Made by a program: the position numbers and the translations under genes | From: Streptomyces sp. CG1 | Lineage (GTDB): Bacteria; Actinomycetota; Actinomycetes; Streptomycetales; Streptomycetaceae | Reading direction: 5' to 3' | Length of the DNA stretch: 64,000 nt | NCBI RefSeq assembly: GCF_041080625.1 | Contig: NZ_CP163518.1 | Span: 2,728,001-2,792,000, forward strand | Notes under the pieces: generated by a model | Databases searched by the model: none | The model's input: the letters and a program-made list of their open reading frames with translations, nothing else | What the model was told of the DNA's origin: nothing | Shown: positions 18,516 through 25,863 of the stretch, piece by piece | Layout of the letters: each line of letters starts with the position of its first letter | Numbering within the stretch: the first letter of the stretch is position 1

Positions 18516-19259
18516 ATGCAGCCCGAGACCCTGGTACGCGACCACACCGTTTACGCCTGTGTCATGGGTTCCCGGGCCTTCGGTCTGGCGACGGACACGA
18601 GCGACACCGACCGGCGCGGTGTGTTCCTCGCCCCCACTCCCCTGTTCTGGCGGTTCCAGAAGCCGCCGACGCATGTGGAGGGGCCGGGCGAGGAGCAGTT
18701 CTCCTGGGAGCTGGAGCGGTTCTGCGAGTTGGCACTGCGCGGCAATCCGAACATCCTGGAGTGCCTGCACTCCCCGCTGGTGGAGCACCTGGACGACACC
18801 GGCAGGGAGCTGCTGTCCCTGCGCGAGGCCTTCCTCTCCCGCCGGGCCCACGACACCTTCACCGGCTATGCCCTCGGCCAGCGCAGAAAGCTCGAGGCCG
18901 GCATCCGTGCGACGGGTGCCCCGCGCTGGAAGCACGCCATGCATCTGCTGCGCCTGCTGATGAGCGCGCGCGACCTGCTGCGCACCGGCGAGCTGCGGAT
19001 CGACGTCGGCGACCGGCGCGAGGCGCTGCTCGCGGTGAAGCGGGGCGAGGTCCCCTGGGCGGAGGTGGAGGCGTGGATGGCCCGGCTGGGCACGGAGACG
19101 GAGCAGGCTCTGCACCGCAGCCCGCTCCCGCCCGAGCCGGATCACGCGCGCGTGGCCGGCTTCCTGTTCCGGGTACGCCGGGACTCAGCCCTGCAGACGG
19201 ACGCGTATCACGAAGTCGTGCAGGGCGTCGTACGCGGTGGGCGCGTCGGGCAGGGCTGA
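18516..19259 (+). CDS. DNA polymerase beta-superfamily nucleotidyltransferase (copy 1)
   Basis: The 247-residue protein begins with a minimal nucleotidyltransferase core: MGSRAFGLATDTSDTDRRGV supplies the GS motif and the D-x-D metal ligands. An all-helical half resembling COG3541 predicted nucleotidyltransferases follows, including NILECLHSPLVEHLDDTGRE. Such enzymes transfer a nucleotide to RNA, protein or small molecules, and some belong to RNA-repair gene sets. It shares many positions with the opposite-strand gene at 19185-19928, also 247 residues. The last 75 bp overlap that gene tail to tail, so its C-terminal 24 residues are read from the antisense of the other gene. ATG at 18516 lacks a clear ribosome-binding site. 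Confidence 0.75.
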   Translation: MQPETLVRDHTVYACVMGSRAFGLATDTSDTDRRGVFLAPTPLFWRFQKPPTHVEGPGEEQFSWELERFCELALRGNPNILECLHSPLVEHLDDTGRELLSLREAFLSRRAHDTFTGYALGQRRKLEAGIRATGAPRWKHAMHLLRLLMSARDLLRTGELRIDVGDRREALLAVKRGEVPWAEVEAWMARLGTETEQALHRSPLPPEPDHARVAGFLFRVRRDSALQTDAYHEVVQGVVRGGRVGQG

Positions 19260-19928
19260 GGCGGACTGGGCCTCGTCCAGCACGGCGTGCAGGCGCTCAA
19301 CGTCGGCCTCCACGCGCGCGTGCGGGATGTCGGCGATGCCGTGCTCCCGCTCCCCCTTCGCGGCTATCAGCTCGGGCAGATAGCCGGGTGCGTCGATCTG
19401 CTCCAGGAGGGTGGGCAGGTGGGCCTGGACCTCGCCGCTGCGCATCAGGTGGATGCCGGTGAGCAGCACCCGGAACGCGTAGAGCAGCGGCTTGAGTTCG
19501 CCGGTCTTCTCGAACAGCCGCCACTGGGTCACCGCGAACCCCCGGTAATGGTGGGCGTGGTGGCCGGTGAGGACGCCGGGGGCGAGCGCGGCCAGCTCCC
19601 GGTGCGTGTCGCCGGTGTGCACGACCAGCGGTGAGAGCAACTGCTCCAGGACATAGCCGTTGCGGCGCAGCATCAGCCGGACGAACTTGCGCAGATCGTG
19701 GGTGACGAGGTCCAGCTCGACGCCGTAGCGCACCCAGGCGCGCGAGCGGGTCTCCTCCGGCTCGTGCAGCCCGACGAGGTCGGCCGCCGGGAGCAGATGG
19801 ACGCCCCGCAGGTCCACGTCCGAGTCCTGCGAGGGGAAGCCGTACAGGTGGGCTCCGGAGACGGTCGCGAACAGCAGCGGGTCGGGCTGTTCCGCGACCA
19901 CGGACGCGAGGTCGAGGTCTTCGATCAT
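19185..19928 (-). CDS. DNA polymerase beta-superfamily nucleotidyltransferase (copy 2)
   Basis: This 247-residue relative of the gene at 18516 has VSGAHLYGFPSQDSDVDLRG as its nucleotidyltransferase motif (SG...YG, then D-x-D). EQLLSPLVVHTGDTHREL matches copy 1's LHSPLVEHLDDTGREL, and a helical C-terminal half ends in DFVIRVRLQG. The start ATG at 19928 is only 4 bp from the stop of the ADP-ribosylglycohydrolase gene at 19933, so the two form an operon. ADP-ribosylglycohydrolase first, then nucleotidyltransferase, suggests a joint role in nucleotide, ADP-ribose or RNA-end chemistry, which is inference. The 3' end overlaps copy 1 by 75 bp. Confidence 0.75.
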   Translation of the reverse strand: MIEDLDLASVVAEQPDPLLFATVSGAHLYGFPSQDSDVDLRGVHLLPAADLVGLHEPEETRSRAWVRYGVELDLVTHDLRKFVRLMLRRNGYVLEQLLSPLVVHTGDTHRELAALAPGVLTGHHAHHYRGFAVTQWRLFEKTGELKPLLYAFRVLLTGIHLMRSGEVQAHLPTLLEQIDAPGYLPELIAAKGEREHGIADIPHARVEADVERLHAVLDEAQSASALPDAPTAYDALHDFVIRVRLQG

Positions 19929-19932
19929 GGTC

Positions 19933-20940
19933 CTAAGCGTCCCAGAGCGCACCCAGGGCCAACAGATCGCCTCGGTACTCGATGCGCTCGGCCCAGTCGG
20001 CCGGCCAGGCCTGCGCGCCCGTCCAGGCACCCGCGAACGCTCCGGTGAGGCAGGCGATGGAGTCGGAGTCGCCGGAGGTGCAGGCGGCCCGGCGCAGGGC
20101 GGTGACGGGCTCGTCGGGGAAGAGCAGGAAGCACAGCAGCCCCGTGGCGAGGGCCTCTTCGGCGATCCAGCCCCCGCCGGTGGCCAGGCACGGGTCGGTC
20201 TCCGGGGAGACGGTCCGCACGGCCTCCTGGAGCCGGTCGAGGACCGCCAGGCACTCGTCCCAGCCGCGCGCGATGAAGTGCTCGGGGCTGGGGTCCTGGG
20301 ACCGGGTCCACAGGTCGCCGAGCCACGTGTGGTCGTACCGGGTGCGGTGGTCGAGGGCGTAGGAGCGCAGCCGGCCGACGAGCCCGGCCGGGTCGGTGCC
20401 CCGGGCGAGCAGGTGGACGGCGTGCGCGGTGAGGTCGGAGGCGGCGAGTGCGGTGGGGTGGCCGTGGGTGAGCCCGGACTGCAACTGGGCGGCGCCGGAG
20501 CGCTGTTCGTCGCTCAGCCCGGGAGCCAGCCCGAGGGGCGCGACGCGCATGTTGGCACCACAGCCCTTGGAGTCGATCTGACTGGCGTGCTGCCAGGCCC
20601 GGCCGTCCTCCTTCAGGAGGCCGCACGCGGTCAGGCAGGTGTGGCCCGGGGCGCGGTTGTTGTCCGGCGAGTGGAACCAGTCGACGAACTCCTCGCGCAG
20701 CGGCCGCTGCAGCCGCTGCGGGCCGAGGAAGCCACGGTCCATGGCCGTGCGCAGTCCGCGGCCGACGGCGAGGGTCATCTGGGTGTCGTCGGAGACGAAG
20801 GCGTGCCGGGGCAGCTCCATCTCCCGCCAGGGCCCGCACTTGGCGAGGATCGACGGTACGTCGTTGAACTCGGTCGGGAAGCCGAGGGCGTCCCCGAGGG
20901 CGAGGCCGAGAAGTGCGCCGGTCGCCGGCTGCTTGGGCAT
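19933..20940 (-). CDS. ADP-ribosylglycohydrolase family protein
   Basis: The 335-residue protein has the ARH/DraG fold signature: GALLGLALGDALG at the N-terminus, SDDTQMTLAVGRGL and, near the C-terminus, SGDSDSIACLTGAF. The Asp/Thr residues of these motifs bind the two metal ions used to remove ADP-ribose from proteins, nucleic acids or small molecules. ATG at 20940 is preferred over an in-frame GTG at 20946 because AAAGGGGG is correctly spaced for it. That ribosome-binding site lies inside one arm of a 41-bp inverted repeat (20946-20986). A nucleotidyltransferase gene follows with a 4-bp gap. The physiological ADP-ribosylated target is unknown. Confidence 0.87.
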   Translation of the reverse strand: MPKQPATGALLGLALGDALGFPTEFNDVPSILAKCGPWREMELPRHAFVSDDTQMTLAVGRGLRTAMDRGFLGPQRLQRPLREEFVDWFHSPDNNRAPGHTCLTACGLLKEDGRAWQHASQIDSKGCGANMRVAPLGLAPGLSDEQRSGAAQLQSGLTHGHPTALAASDLTAHAVHLLARGTDPAGLVGRLRSYALDHRTRYDHTWLGDLWTRSQDPSPEHFIARGWDECLAVLDRLQEAVRTVSPETDPCLATGGGWIAEEALATGLLCFLLFPDEPVTALRRAACTSGDSDSIACLTGAFAGAWTGAQAWPADWAERIEYRGDLLALGALWDA

Positions 20941-20945
20941 ATGCA

Positions 20946-20986
20946 CCGTCCCCCTTTATTGTCGTCGTGACGATAAAGGGGGACGG
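20946..20986. promoter_or_regulatory. Large inverted repeat before the ADP-ribosylglycohydrolase gene
   Basis: The 18-bp arms CCGTCCCCCTTTATTGTC (20946-20963) and GACGATAAAGGGGGACGG (20969-20986) match at 17 of 18 positions around a 5-bp centre. On the transcript the downstream arm contains the gene's AAAGGGGG ribosome-binding site. The TTTATTGTC-n5-GACGATAAA core also looks like a dimeric repressor operator. It lies between the rluB stop and the start codon, so it could also act as the rluB terminator. Confidence 0.7.
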
Positions 20987-21007
20987 CGATACAGCGCAAG
21001 CCGCGCT

Positions 21008-22069
21008 CTAGAGATCGACTTCCTTCATCAGCATCCCGACCTCGGTGTTGGACAGGCGGCGCAGCCATCCCGACTTCTGATCGCCGAGGGTGATCGGCCC
21101 GAAGGAGGTGCGCACGAGCTTCTCGACCGGGAAGCCGGCCTCGGCCAGCATGCGGCGCACGATGTGCTTGCGGCCCTCGTGCAGGGTCACCTCGACCAGG
21201 TAGTTCTTGCCGGTCTGCTCCACGACCCGGAAGTGGTCCGCGCGGGCATAGCCGTCCTCCAGCTGGATGCCGTCCTTCAGGCGCTTGCCGAGGTCGCGCG
21301 GGATCGGGCCGACGATGGCGGCGAGGTAGGTCTTCTTCACGCCGTACTTGGGGTGGGTGAGGCGGTGCGCCAGCTCTCCGTGGTTGGTGAGCAGGATGAC
21401 GCCCTCGGTCTCGGTGTCCAGCCGGCCGACGTGGAAGAGGCGCGTCTCACGGTTGGTGACGTAGTCCCCGAGGCACTGCCGGCCCTCCGGGTCCTCCATC
21501 GTCGAGACGACACCGGCGGGCTTGTTCAGCGAGAAGAACTGGTACGACTGCGTCGCGACCGTCAGGCCGTCGACCTTGACCTCGTCCTTCTCCGGGTCGA
21601 CCCGGCGGCCCTGCTCGAGGACGATCTCGCCGTTGACCTCGACCCGCGCCTGCTCGATCAGCTCCTCGCAGGCCCGCCGCGAGCCGTAGCCGGCGCGCGC
21701 GAGGACCTTCTGCAGCCGCTCGCCCTCCTCCTCGGCGCCCGGGAAGGTCTTGGGGAGCTTGATGTCCTTCTTGCCGGCGTAGCGCTCCCGGTTGCGCTCC
21801 TCGACGCGCGTCTCGTACTCACGCGAGCGCGCGGGGGCCGTACGCCCGGACTGCTGGGGCTTCTTCGGGCCGCCCTTGGCACCGCCGCGCGCGGTGCCGC
21901 CGCGCCCGGACTTGGGGCCGTCCTGGGAGGCGCCGGGGCCCACGTCGTAGCGGCGCTCCTCGGGGCGGGGCTTGCGGGGCCGACCCTGCCCCTGCCGGTC
22001 GTCCCTGTTGTTGCCGGCACCGCGGTGGTTACCGCGCCCGCCGCTCTTGCCGCTACCGCTGCTTCGCAT
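21008..22069 (-). CDS. rluB: 23S rRNA pseudouridine synthase, RluB/RsuA family
   Basis: The 353-residue protein has an N-terminal basic, Gly/Arg/Lys-rich disordered extension of about 115 residues, then an S4 RNA-binding domain (ERLQKVLARAGYGSRRACEELI). The RsuA/RluB catalytic domain follows with FHVGRLDTETEGVILLTN, whose Asp is the nucleophile, and GRKHIVRRMLAEAG. It would isomerise a uridine in 23S rRNA helix 93. The ATG at 22069 is preferred to a TTG just upstream. It is the last gene of the parA-like, RHH, scpA, scpB, rluB cluster, an order also found in mycobacteria. The long basic tail is typical of actinobacterial members. Confidence 0.93.
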   Translation of the reverse strand: MRSSGSGKSGGRGNHRGAGNNRDDRQGQGRPRKPRPEERRYDVGPGASQDGPKSGRGGTARGGAKGGPKKPQQSGRTAPARSREYETRVEERNRERYAGKKDIKLPKTFPGAEEEGERLQKVLARAGYGSRRACEELIEQARVEVNGEIVLEQGRRVDPEKDEVKVDGLTVATQSYQFFSLNKPAGVVSTMEDPEGRQCLGDYVTNRETRLFHVGRLDTETEGVILLTNHGELAHRLTHPKYGVKKTYLAAIVGPIPRDLGKRLKDGIQLEDGYARADHFRVVEQTGKNYLVEVTLHEGRKHIVRRMLAEAGFPVEKLVRTSFGPITLGDQKSGWLRRLSNTEVGMLMKEVDL

Positions 22070-22081
22070 CAAAGTTCCGTC

Positions 22082-22729
22082 TTAGTCGTCTGCGTCCTCT
22101 ACGCCGGGCGCGTCGGGCGCGTCCGGGTCGAACGACGGGACCCCTTCCTGGGTCTCGGCCTCGATCGCCTCCGCCTCCGGGAGGAAGGGCGCGAGCTCCG
22201 GAAGCTCGTCCAGGCCGCGAAGGCCCATCCGCTCCAGGAAGTAGTTCGTCGTCCTGTACAGGATCGCACCTGTTTCGGGTTCCGTGCCCGCCTCCTCGAC
22301 CAGACCGCGCTGCAGCAGGGTGCGCATCACACCGTCACAGTTGACCCCGCGTACGGCGGAGACGCGGCTGCGGCTGACCGGCTGGCGGTAGGCGACCACC
22401 GCGAGGGTCTCCAGCGCCGCCTGGGTGAGCCGGGCGGTCTGGCCGTCCAGGACCAGCCGCTCGACGGCAGGGGCGTACTCGGCACGGGTGTAGAAGCGCC
22501 AGCCGCCCGCGACGAACCGCAGCTCGAAACCGCGGCCCTGCACGGTGTACTCGTCGGCCAGCTCCCGCAGCGCGTCGGCGACCTGCCGTTTCGGCCGCTC
22601 CAGCAGCTTCGCCAGATGCTCCTCGGCCGCGGGCTCGTCGACGACCATGAGCATCGCCTCCAGGGCGGGCTTGAGATCGAGGTCGGCGACGGCCGCCGGT
22701 CCGGCCGGGGCCTCGGTGGTCTCGCTCAC
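22082..22729 (-). CDS. scpB: Segregation and condensation protein B
   Basis: The 215-residue protein contains the two winged-helix domains of ScpB (residues about 20-170), including LKPALEAMLMVVDEPAAEEHLAKLL, TLAVVAYRQPVSRSRVSAVRGV and TTNYFLERMGLRGLDELPEL, with an acidic tail. ScpB dimers bind ScpA and, with SMC, form the bacterial condensin that compacts and separates chromosomes. The GTG start overlaps the scpA stop as GTGA, giving translational coupling and probably balanced stoichiometry. rluB follows after 12 bp. Confidence 0.95.
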   Translation of the reverse strand: MSETTEAPAGPAAVADLDLKPALEAMLMVVDEPAAEEHLAKLLERPKRQVADALRELADEYTVQGRGFELRFVAGGWRFYTRAEYAPAVERLVLDGQTARLTQAALETLAVVAYRQPVSRSRVSAVRGVNCDGVMRTLLQRGLVEEAGTEPETGAILYRTTNYFLERMGLRGLDELPELAPFLPEAEAIEAETQEGVPSFDPDAPDAPGVEDADD

Positions 22730-23757
22730 GGCTTCTCCTCCTCCTTCGGCGGCTCGGGCGGCCGGTCGAACTCGTCGGTGACCATCGGCGCCGCGTCGGC
22801 GTCGCCGGTCCAGCGCACCATCAGCTCCCCGAGCGCAGCCTCCTGCTCCAGGGCGACGGCCTTCTCGCGGTACAGCTCCAGCAGGGCGAGGAACCGGGCG
22901 ACGACAGTGAGCGTGTCGTCCGTGTCCTCGATCAGCGCCCGGAAGCTGGCCTCGCCCAGCTCCTTCAGCCGGGCGACCACGATCCCGGCCTGCTCCTGCA
23001 CGCTGACCAGCGGGGCGTGGATGTGGTCGACGTAGACCTGCGGCTTGGGCTTGGGCTGCATCGCCTTGACGGCGAGCTTGGCGAAGCCCTCGGGGCCGAT
23101 GCTGATGACGACCTCGGGCAGCAGCTCGGCGTGGTGCGGTTCCAGGCCGACGGTACGGGGCCAGCGGCGGGCCTCGTCGTCCATGCGCCGGCTGAAGATG
23201 TCCGCGATCTGTTTGTACGCGCGGTACTGCAGCAGCCGCGCGAAGAGCAGGTCCCTCGCCTCCAGCAGCGCCAGGTCGGCCTCGTCCTCGACCTCGGCGG
23301 TGGGCAGCAGCCGGGCCGCCTTCAGATCGAGCAGCGTGGCCGCCACGACGAGGAACTCGGTCGTCTGGTCCAGGTCCCAGTCGGGTCCCATGGCCCGGAT
23401 GTGCGCCATGAACTCGTCGGTGACCTTCGACAGGGCCACCTCGGTGACGTCCAGCTTGTGCTTGGAGATCAGCTGGAGGAGGAGGTCGAAGGGACCCTCG
23501 AAGTTCGAGAGCCGCACCTTGAAGACACCGTCACGGACTTCTTCGGGCCCGACGGCCGCGGGCTCCTCGGGTACCGCAGCCGCGGGCTCTTCCGGTACGA
23601 CAGCTGCGGGCGCCTCTTCCGGTTCCGCTTCCGCGCCGTTGTGCCCACCGGGCTCAGCCGGAACCACGGCCTCGGCCACAGACGCACCCGGCCCTCGGCC
23701 CAGGGCACGCCTGCGGCCGGCGTTTGTGCCGGGAGCGGGAACGTCGGACGAGGTCAT
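22726..23757 (-). CDS. scpA: Segregation and condensation protein A (kleisin)
   Basis: The 343-residue kleisin links the SMC heads. After about 75 residues of Ala/Pro/Glu repeats (several EEPAA units), probably disordered, comes the conserved N-terminal domain FKVRLSNFEGPFDLLLQLISKHKLDVTEV, a helical middle and the C-terminal winged helix (FLALLELYREKAVALEQ). The family is usually about 250-270 residues, and the extra length is the N-terminal extension. ATG at 23757 follows the RHH-like gene by 18 bp. The gene sits between a ParA-like ATPase and ScpB, which supports a joint chromosome-organisation role. Confidence 0.95.
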   Translation of the reverse strand: MTSSDVPAPGTNAGRRRALGRGPGASVAEAVVPAEPGGHNGAEAEPEEAPAAVVPEEPAAAVPEEPAAVGPEEVRDGVFKVRLSNFEGPFDLLLQLISKHKLDVTEVALSKVTDEFMAHIRAMGPDWDLDQTTEFLVVAATLLDLKAARLLPTAEVEDEADLALLEARDLLFARLLQYRAYKQIADIFSRRMDDEARRWPRTVGLEPHHAELLPEVVISIGPEGFAKLAVKAMQPKPKPQVYVDHIHAPLVSVQEQAGIVVARLKELGEASFRALIEDTDDTLTVVARFLALLELYREKAVALEQEAALGELMVRWTGDADAAPMVTDEFDRPPEPPKEEEKP

Positions 23758-23775
23758 AGCCTCCGCAGGCTACCC

Positions 23776-24321
23776 CTACCGCCCCCGCAGCCGTCGTACG
23801 AGGATGCTCGCGTCCCCGCGTGACTCCAGGTCGGCCAGGACCACGGCCACCGCCTCACGGACGATCCGCCCGCGGTCCACCGCCAGCCCGTGCTCACCGC
23901 GGAGCACCAGACGGGCGTGTTCGAGGTCCATCAGCTCCTCGGCCGACACATACACCGTGATCTTCTCGTCGTGCCGCTCGCGCCCGCTGGGCCGGCGGTT
24001 CGCCGCCCGCCCCTTCTTGCGCGGCTGCGCGGCGCCAGAACCTTCCTGCTGCGCCTGCCGGCGCGCCGGGCGGGTGCGGGACTCGCCGGCCCCGTCCTGC
24101 TCGGCCTCCGCGGCGACATGCTCCGCGCCCGCTCCGTCACCGCTCTGGACGGGCACCGACTGCGGTGCGTCCTCGGCGGCGGCCACGTCGTCGCTCTCCC
24201 CCGCGGGAGCCGGCACCCGGGCCTCGCCGTTGGCGCGCCGGGGCGTGGACGGCTGGAGCGCAGTCCCCCCTGTCGTACGGAAGAGTTCGTCGGCCCCGGG
24301 CAGACTCACTCGGCGTGACAC
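23776..24321 (-). CDS. Putative ribbon-helix-helix DNA-binding partner of the ParA-like ATPase
   Basis: The 181-residue protein has a long Ala/Glu/Arg-rich, probably disordered N-terminal 110 residues. A compact C-terminal region follows with KITVYVSAEELMDLEHARL (beta strand plus helix) and a second helix RGRIVREAVAVVLADLE, the pattern of a ribbon-helix-helix or CopG-like domain. It starts inside the 3' end of the ParA-like gene (16-bp overlap) at a GTG with a strong GGGAGGTG site; a second GTG at 24309 would overlap the stop as GTGA. RHH proteins commonly serve as centromere-binding partners of ParA ATPases. That role is inferred from context and fold pattern only. Confidence 0.6.
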   Translation of the reverse strand: MSRRVSLPGADELFRTTGGTALQPSTPRRANGEARVPAPAGESDDVAAAEDAPQSVPVQSGDGAGAEHVAAEAEQDGAGESRTRPARRQAQQEGSGAAQPRKKGRAANRRPSGRERHDEKITVYVSAEELMDLEHARLVLRGEHGLAVDRGRIVREAVAVVLADLESRGDASILVRRLRGR

Positions 24322-25481
24322 CGGGCGAGCACCTCCCTGGCGAGCTGGCGATAGGCGGCGGCACCGACGGAGTTGGAGGCGTACGTGGTGATCGGCTCAC
24401 CGGCGACCGTGGTCTCCGGGAAGCGGACCGTGCGGCCGATGACCGTGTGGTAGACGTGGTCGTCGAACGCCTCGACCACCCGGGCCAGAACCTCGCGGCT
24501 GTGGACCGTGCGCGAGTCGTACATCGTGGCGAGGATGCCGTCCAGTTCCAGGTCGGGGTTGAGCCGCTCCTGGACCTTCTCGATGGTCTCGGTCAGCAGG
24601 GCCACACCGCGCAGGGCGAAGAACTCGCATTCCAGCGGCACGATCACCTTGTGAGCGGCCGTCAGGGCGTTGACGGTGAGCAGGCCGAGCGAGGGCTGAC
24701 AGTCGATCACGATGTAGTCGTAGTCGGACATCAGCGGCTTCAGGGCCCGCTGCAGCGTCGACTCGCGGGCGACCTCGGAGACCAGCTGGACCTCGGCGGC
24801 CGACAGGTCGATGTTGGAGGGCAGCAGGTCCATGTTGGGGACCGCCGTCTTCAGCAGGACCTCGTCCGCGGACATGCCCCGCTCCATGAGCAGGTTGTAG
24901 ACCGTCAGATCGAGTTCCATCGGGTTGACGCCGAGGCCCACCGACAGCGCGCCCTGCGGGTCGAAGTCCACGAGCAGCACACGCCGGCCGTACTCCGCGA
25001 GCGCGGCACCCAGATTGATGGTCGACGTCGTCTTGCCGACGCCGCCCTTCTGGTTGCACATCGCGATGATCTTCGCGGGGCCGTGGTCGGTCAGCGGGCC
25101 CGGGATCGGGAAGTACGGCAGCGGGCGTCCGGTCGGGCCGATGCGCTCACGGCGCTGGCGGGCCGCGTCCGGCGCGAGCGTGGCCGCGTACTCCGGATCG
25201 GGCTCGTACTCGGCGTCGGGGTCGTAGAAGTGCCCCTCGGGCAGTTCGTCGTAGTCGGCGAATTGGTTGTGGGGCGCGCCACTTCCGTCGCCGGCCATGG
25301 CGTTCACGTGATGGCCATCCATGCTCTGGTGTGCTGTCCGGGCGGTCTGCGGACCCGGACTCTGGTGGGCTGCGAAGGTGCGCACAGCTACGGAGCCGAC
25401 AGCCTCGAATCCCGCGGAGCCCTGGCCCCGTGCAGGCATTCCTGGTTGACCACCCCCGGGAGAAAATGTCGACTCATTCAC
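24306..25481 (-). CDS. ParA-family ATPase (orphan, away from oriC)
   Basis: The 391-residue protein has a long, probably disordered N-terminal region (about 135 residues, with an acidic DYDELPEGHFYDPDAEYEPD stretch) and a complete ParA/Soj ATPase. Walker A is NQKGGVGKTTST (about 143-154), with LLVDFDPQGALSVGLG, DYIVIDCQPSLGLLTVNAL and VPLECEFFALRG. It is a deviant Walker A NTPase that probably positions DNA or protein cargo on the nucleoid. It is distinct from the oriC-proximal parAB. The gene heads the operon RHH, scpA, scpB, rluB and corresponds to Rv1708 of M. tuberculosis by gene order. GTG at 25481 has AAGGAGG 11 nt upstream; an internal ATG is possible. Confidence 0.88.
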   Translation of the reverse strand: MNESTFSPGGGQPGMPARGQGSAGFEAVGSVAVRTFAAHQSPGPQTARTAHQSMDGHHVNAMAGDGSGAPHNQFADYDELPEGHFYDPDAEYEPDPEYAATLAPDAARQRRERIGPTGRPLPYFPIPGPLTDHGPAKIIAMCNQKGGVGKTTSTINLGAALAEYGRRVLLVDFDPQGALSVGLGVNPMELDLTVYNLLMERGMSADEVLLKTAVPNMDLLPSNIDLSAAEVQLVSEVARESTLQRALKPLMSDYDYIVIDCQPSLGLLTVNALTAAHKVIVPLECEFFALRGVALLTETIEKVQERLNPDLELDGILATMYDSRTVHSREVLARVVEAFDDHVYHTVIGRTVRFPETTVAGEPITTYASNSVGAAAYRQLAREVLARCHAE

Positions 25482-25863
25482 AAGTCGTCTTACCTCCTTG
25501 GTGACCAGGAAACTTCTAGACAAGGTCAGCGTGGCACCATGCCGACGGTTGGCGACTCTATGGCGTGTCGGCGGTCCGCAGCAACACAATCCGCCGGACC
25601 CGGCAGGATGTGTCGGCAATGAAACATCTCGCTGTCAAGGGCGTACGGCCGTCGCACAGCAGGTTTCACCGGTGTGCGAATCGGTCGAAGGGTTACGTTC
25701 GAGGCGAGTTGACCGAGAGCCGCAAAGTGACCATACACACATCCGGCCGGACCTTGTCGGGCAAGGTCCGGCCGAGCGCGCGGTGTTGACGATGTGTGTT
25801 GACGAATCGCCTTTTACCTGTTGGTGACTTAGTGACTCACCAGGTCACAGGGTCGGTCGGGCG
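25482..25863. other. Intergenic region between parA-like and ald genes
   Basis: A 382-bp non-coding stretch between two minus-strand genes. It holds the ald terminator (25744-25774) and should hold the promoter of the parA-scp-rluB operon. Relatively AT-rich words occur around 25480-25520 and 25780-25850. I see no protein gene in it. Confidence 0.55.
25744..25774. terminator. Terminator downstream of ald
   Basis: Perfect 13-bp stem (CGGCCGGACCTTG and complement) with a 5-nt TCGGG loop, about 90 bp beyond the ald stop codon on the minus strand. Confidence 0.75.

Noticed and set aside
20639..23035. 798-codon plus-strand open frame over the ADP-ribosylglycohydrolase, rluB, scpB and scpA genes
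   Set aside because: It is a shadow of four conserved minus-strand genes, with no domain or ribosome-binding site.
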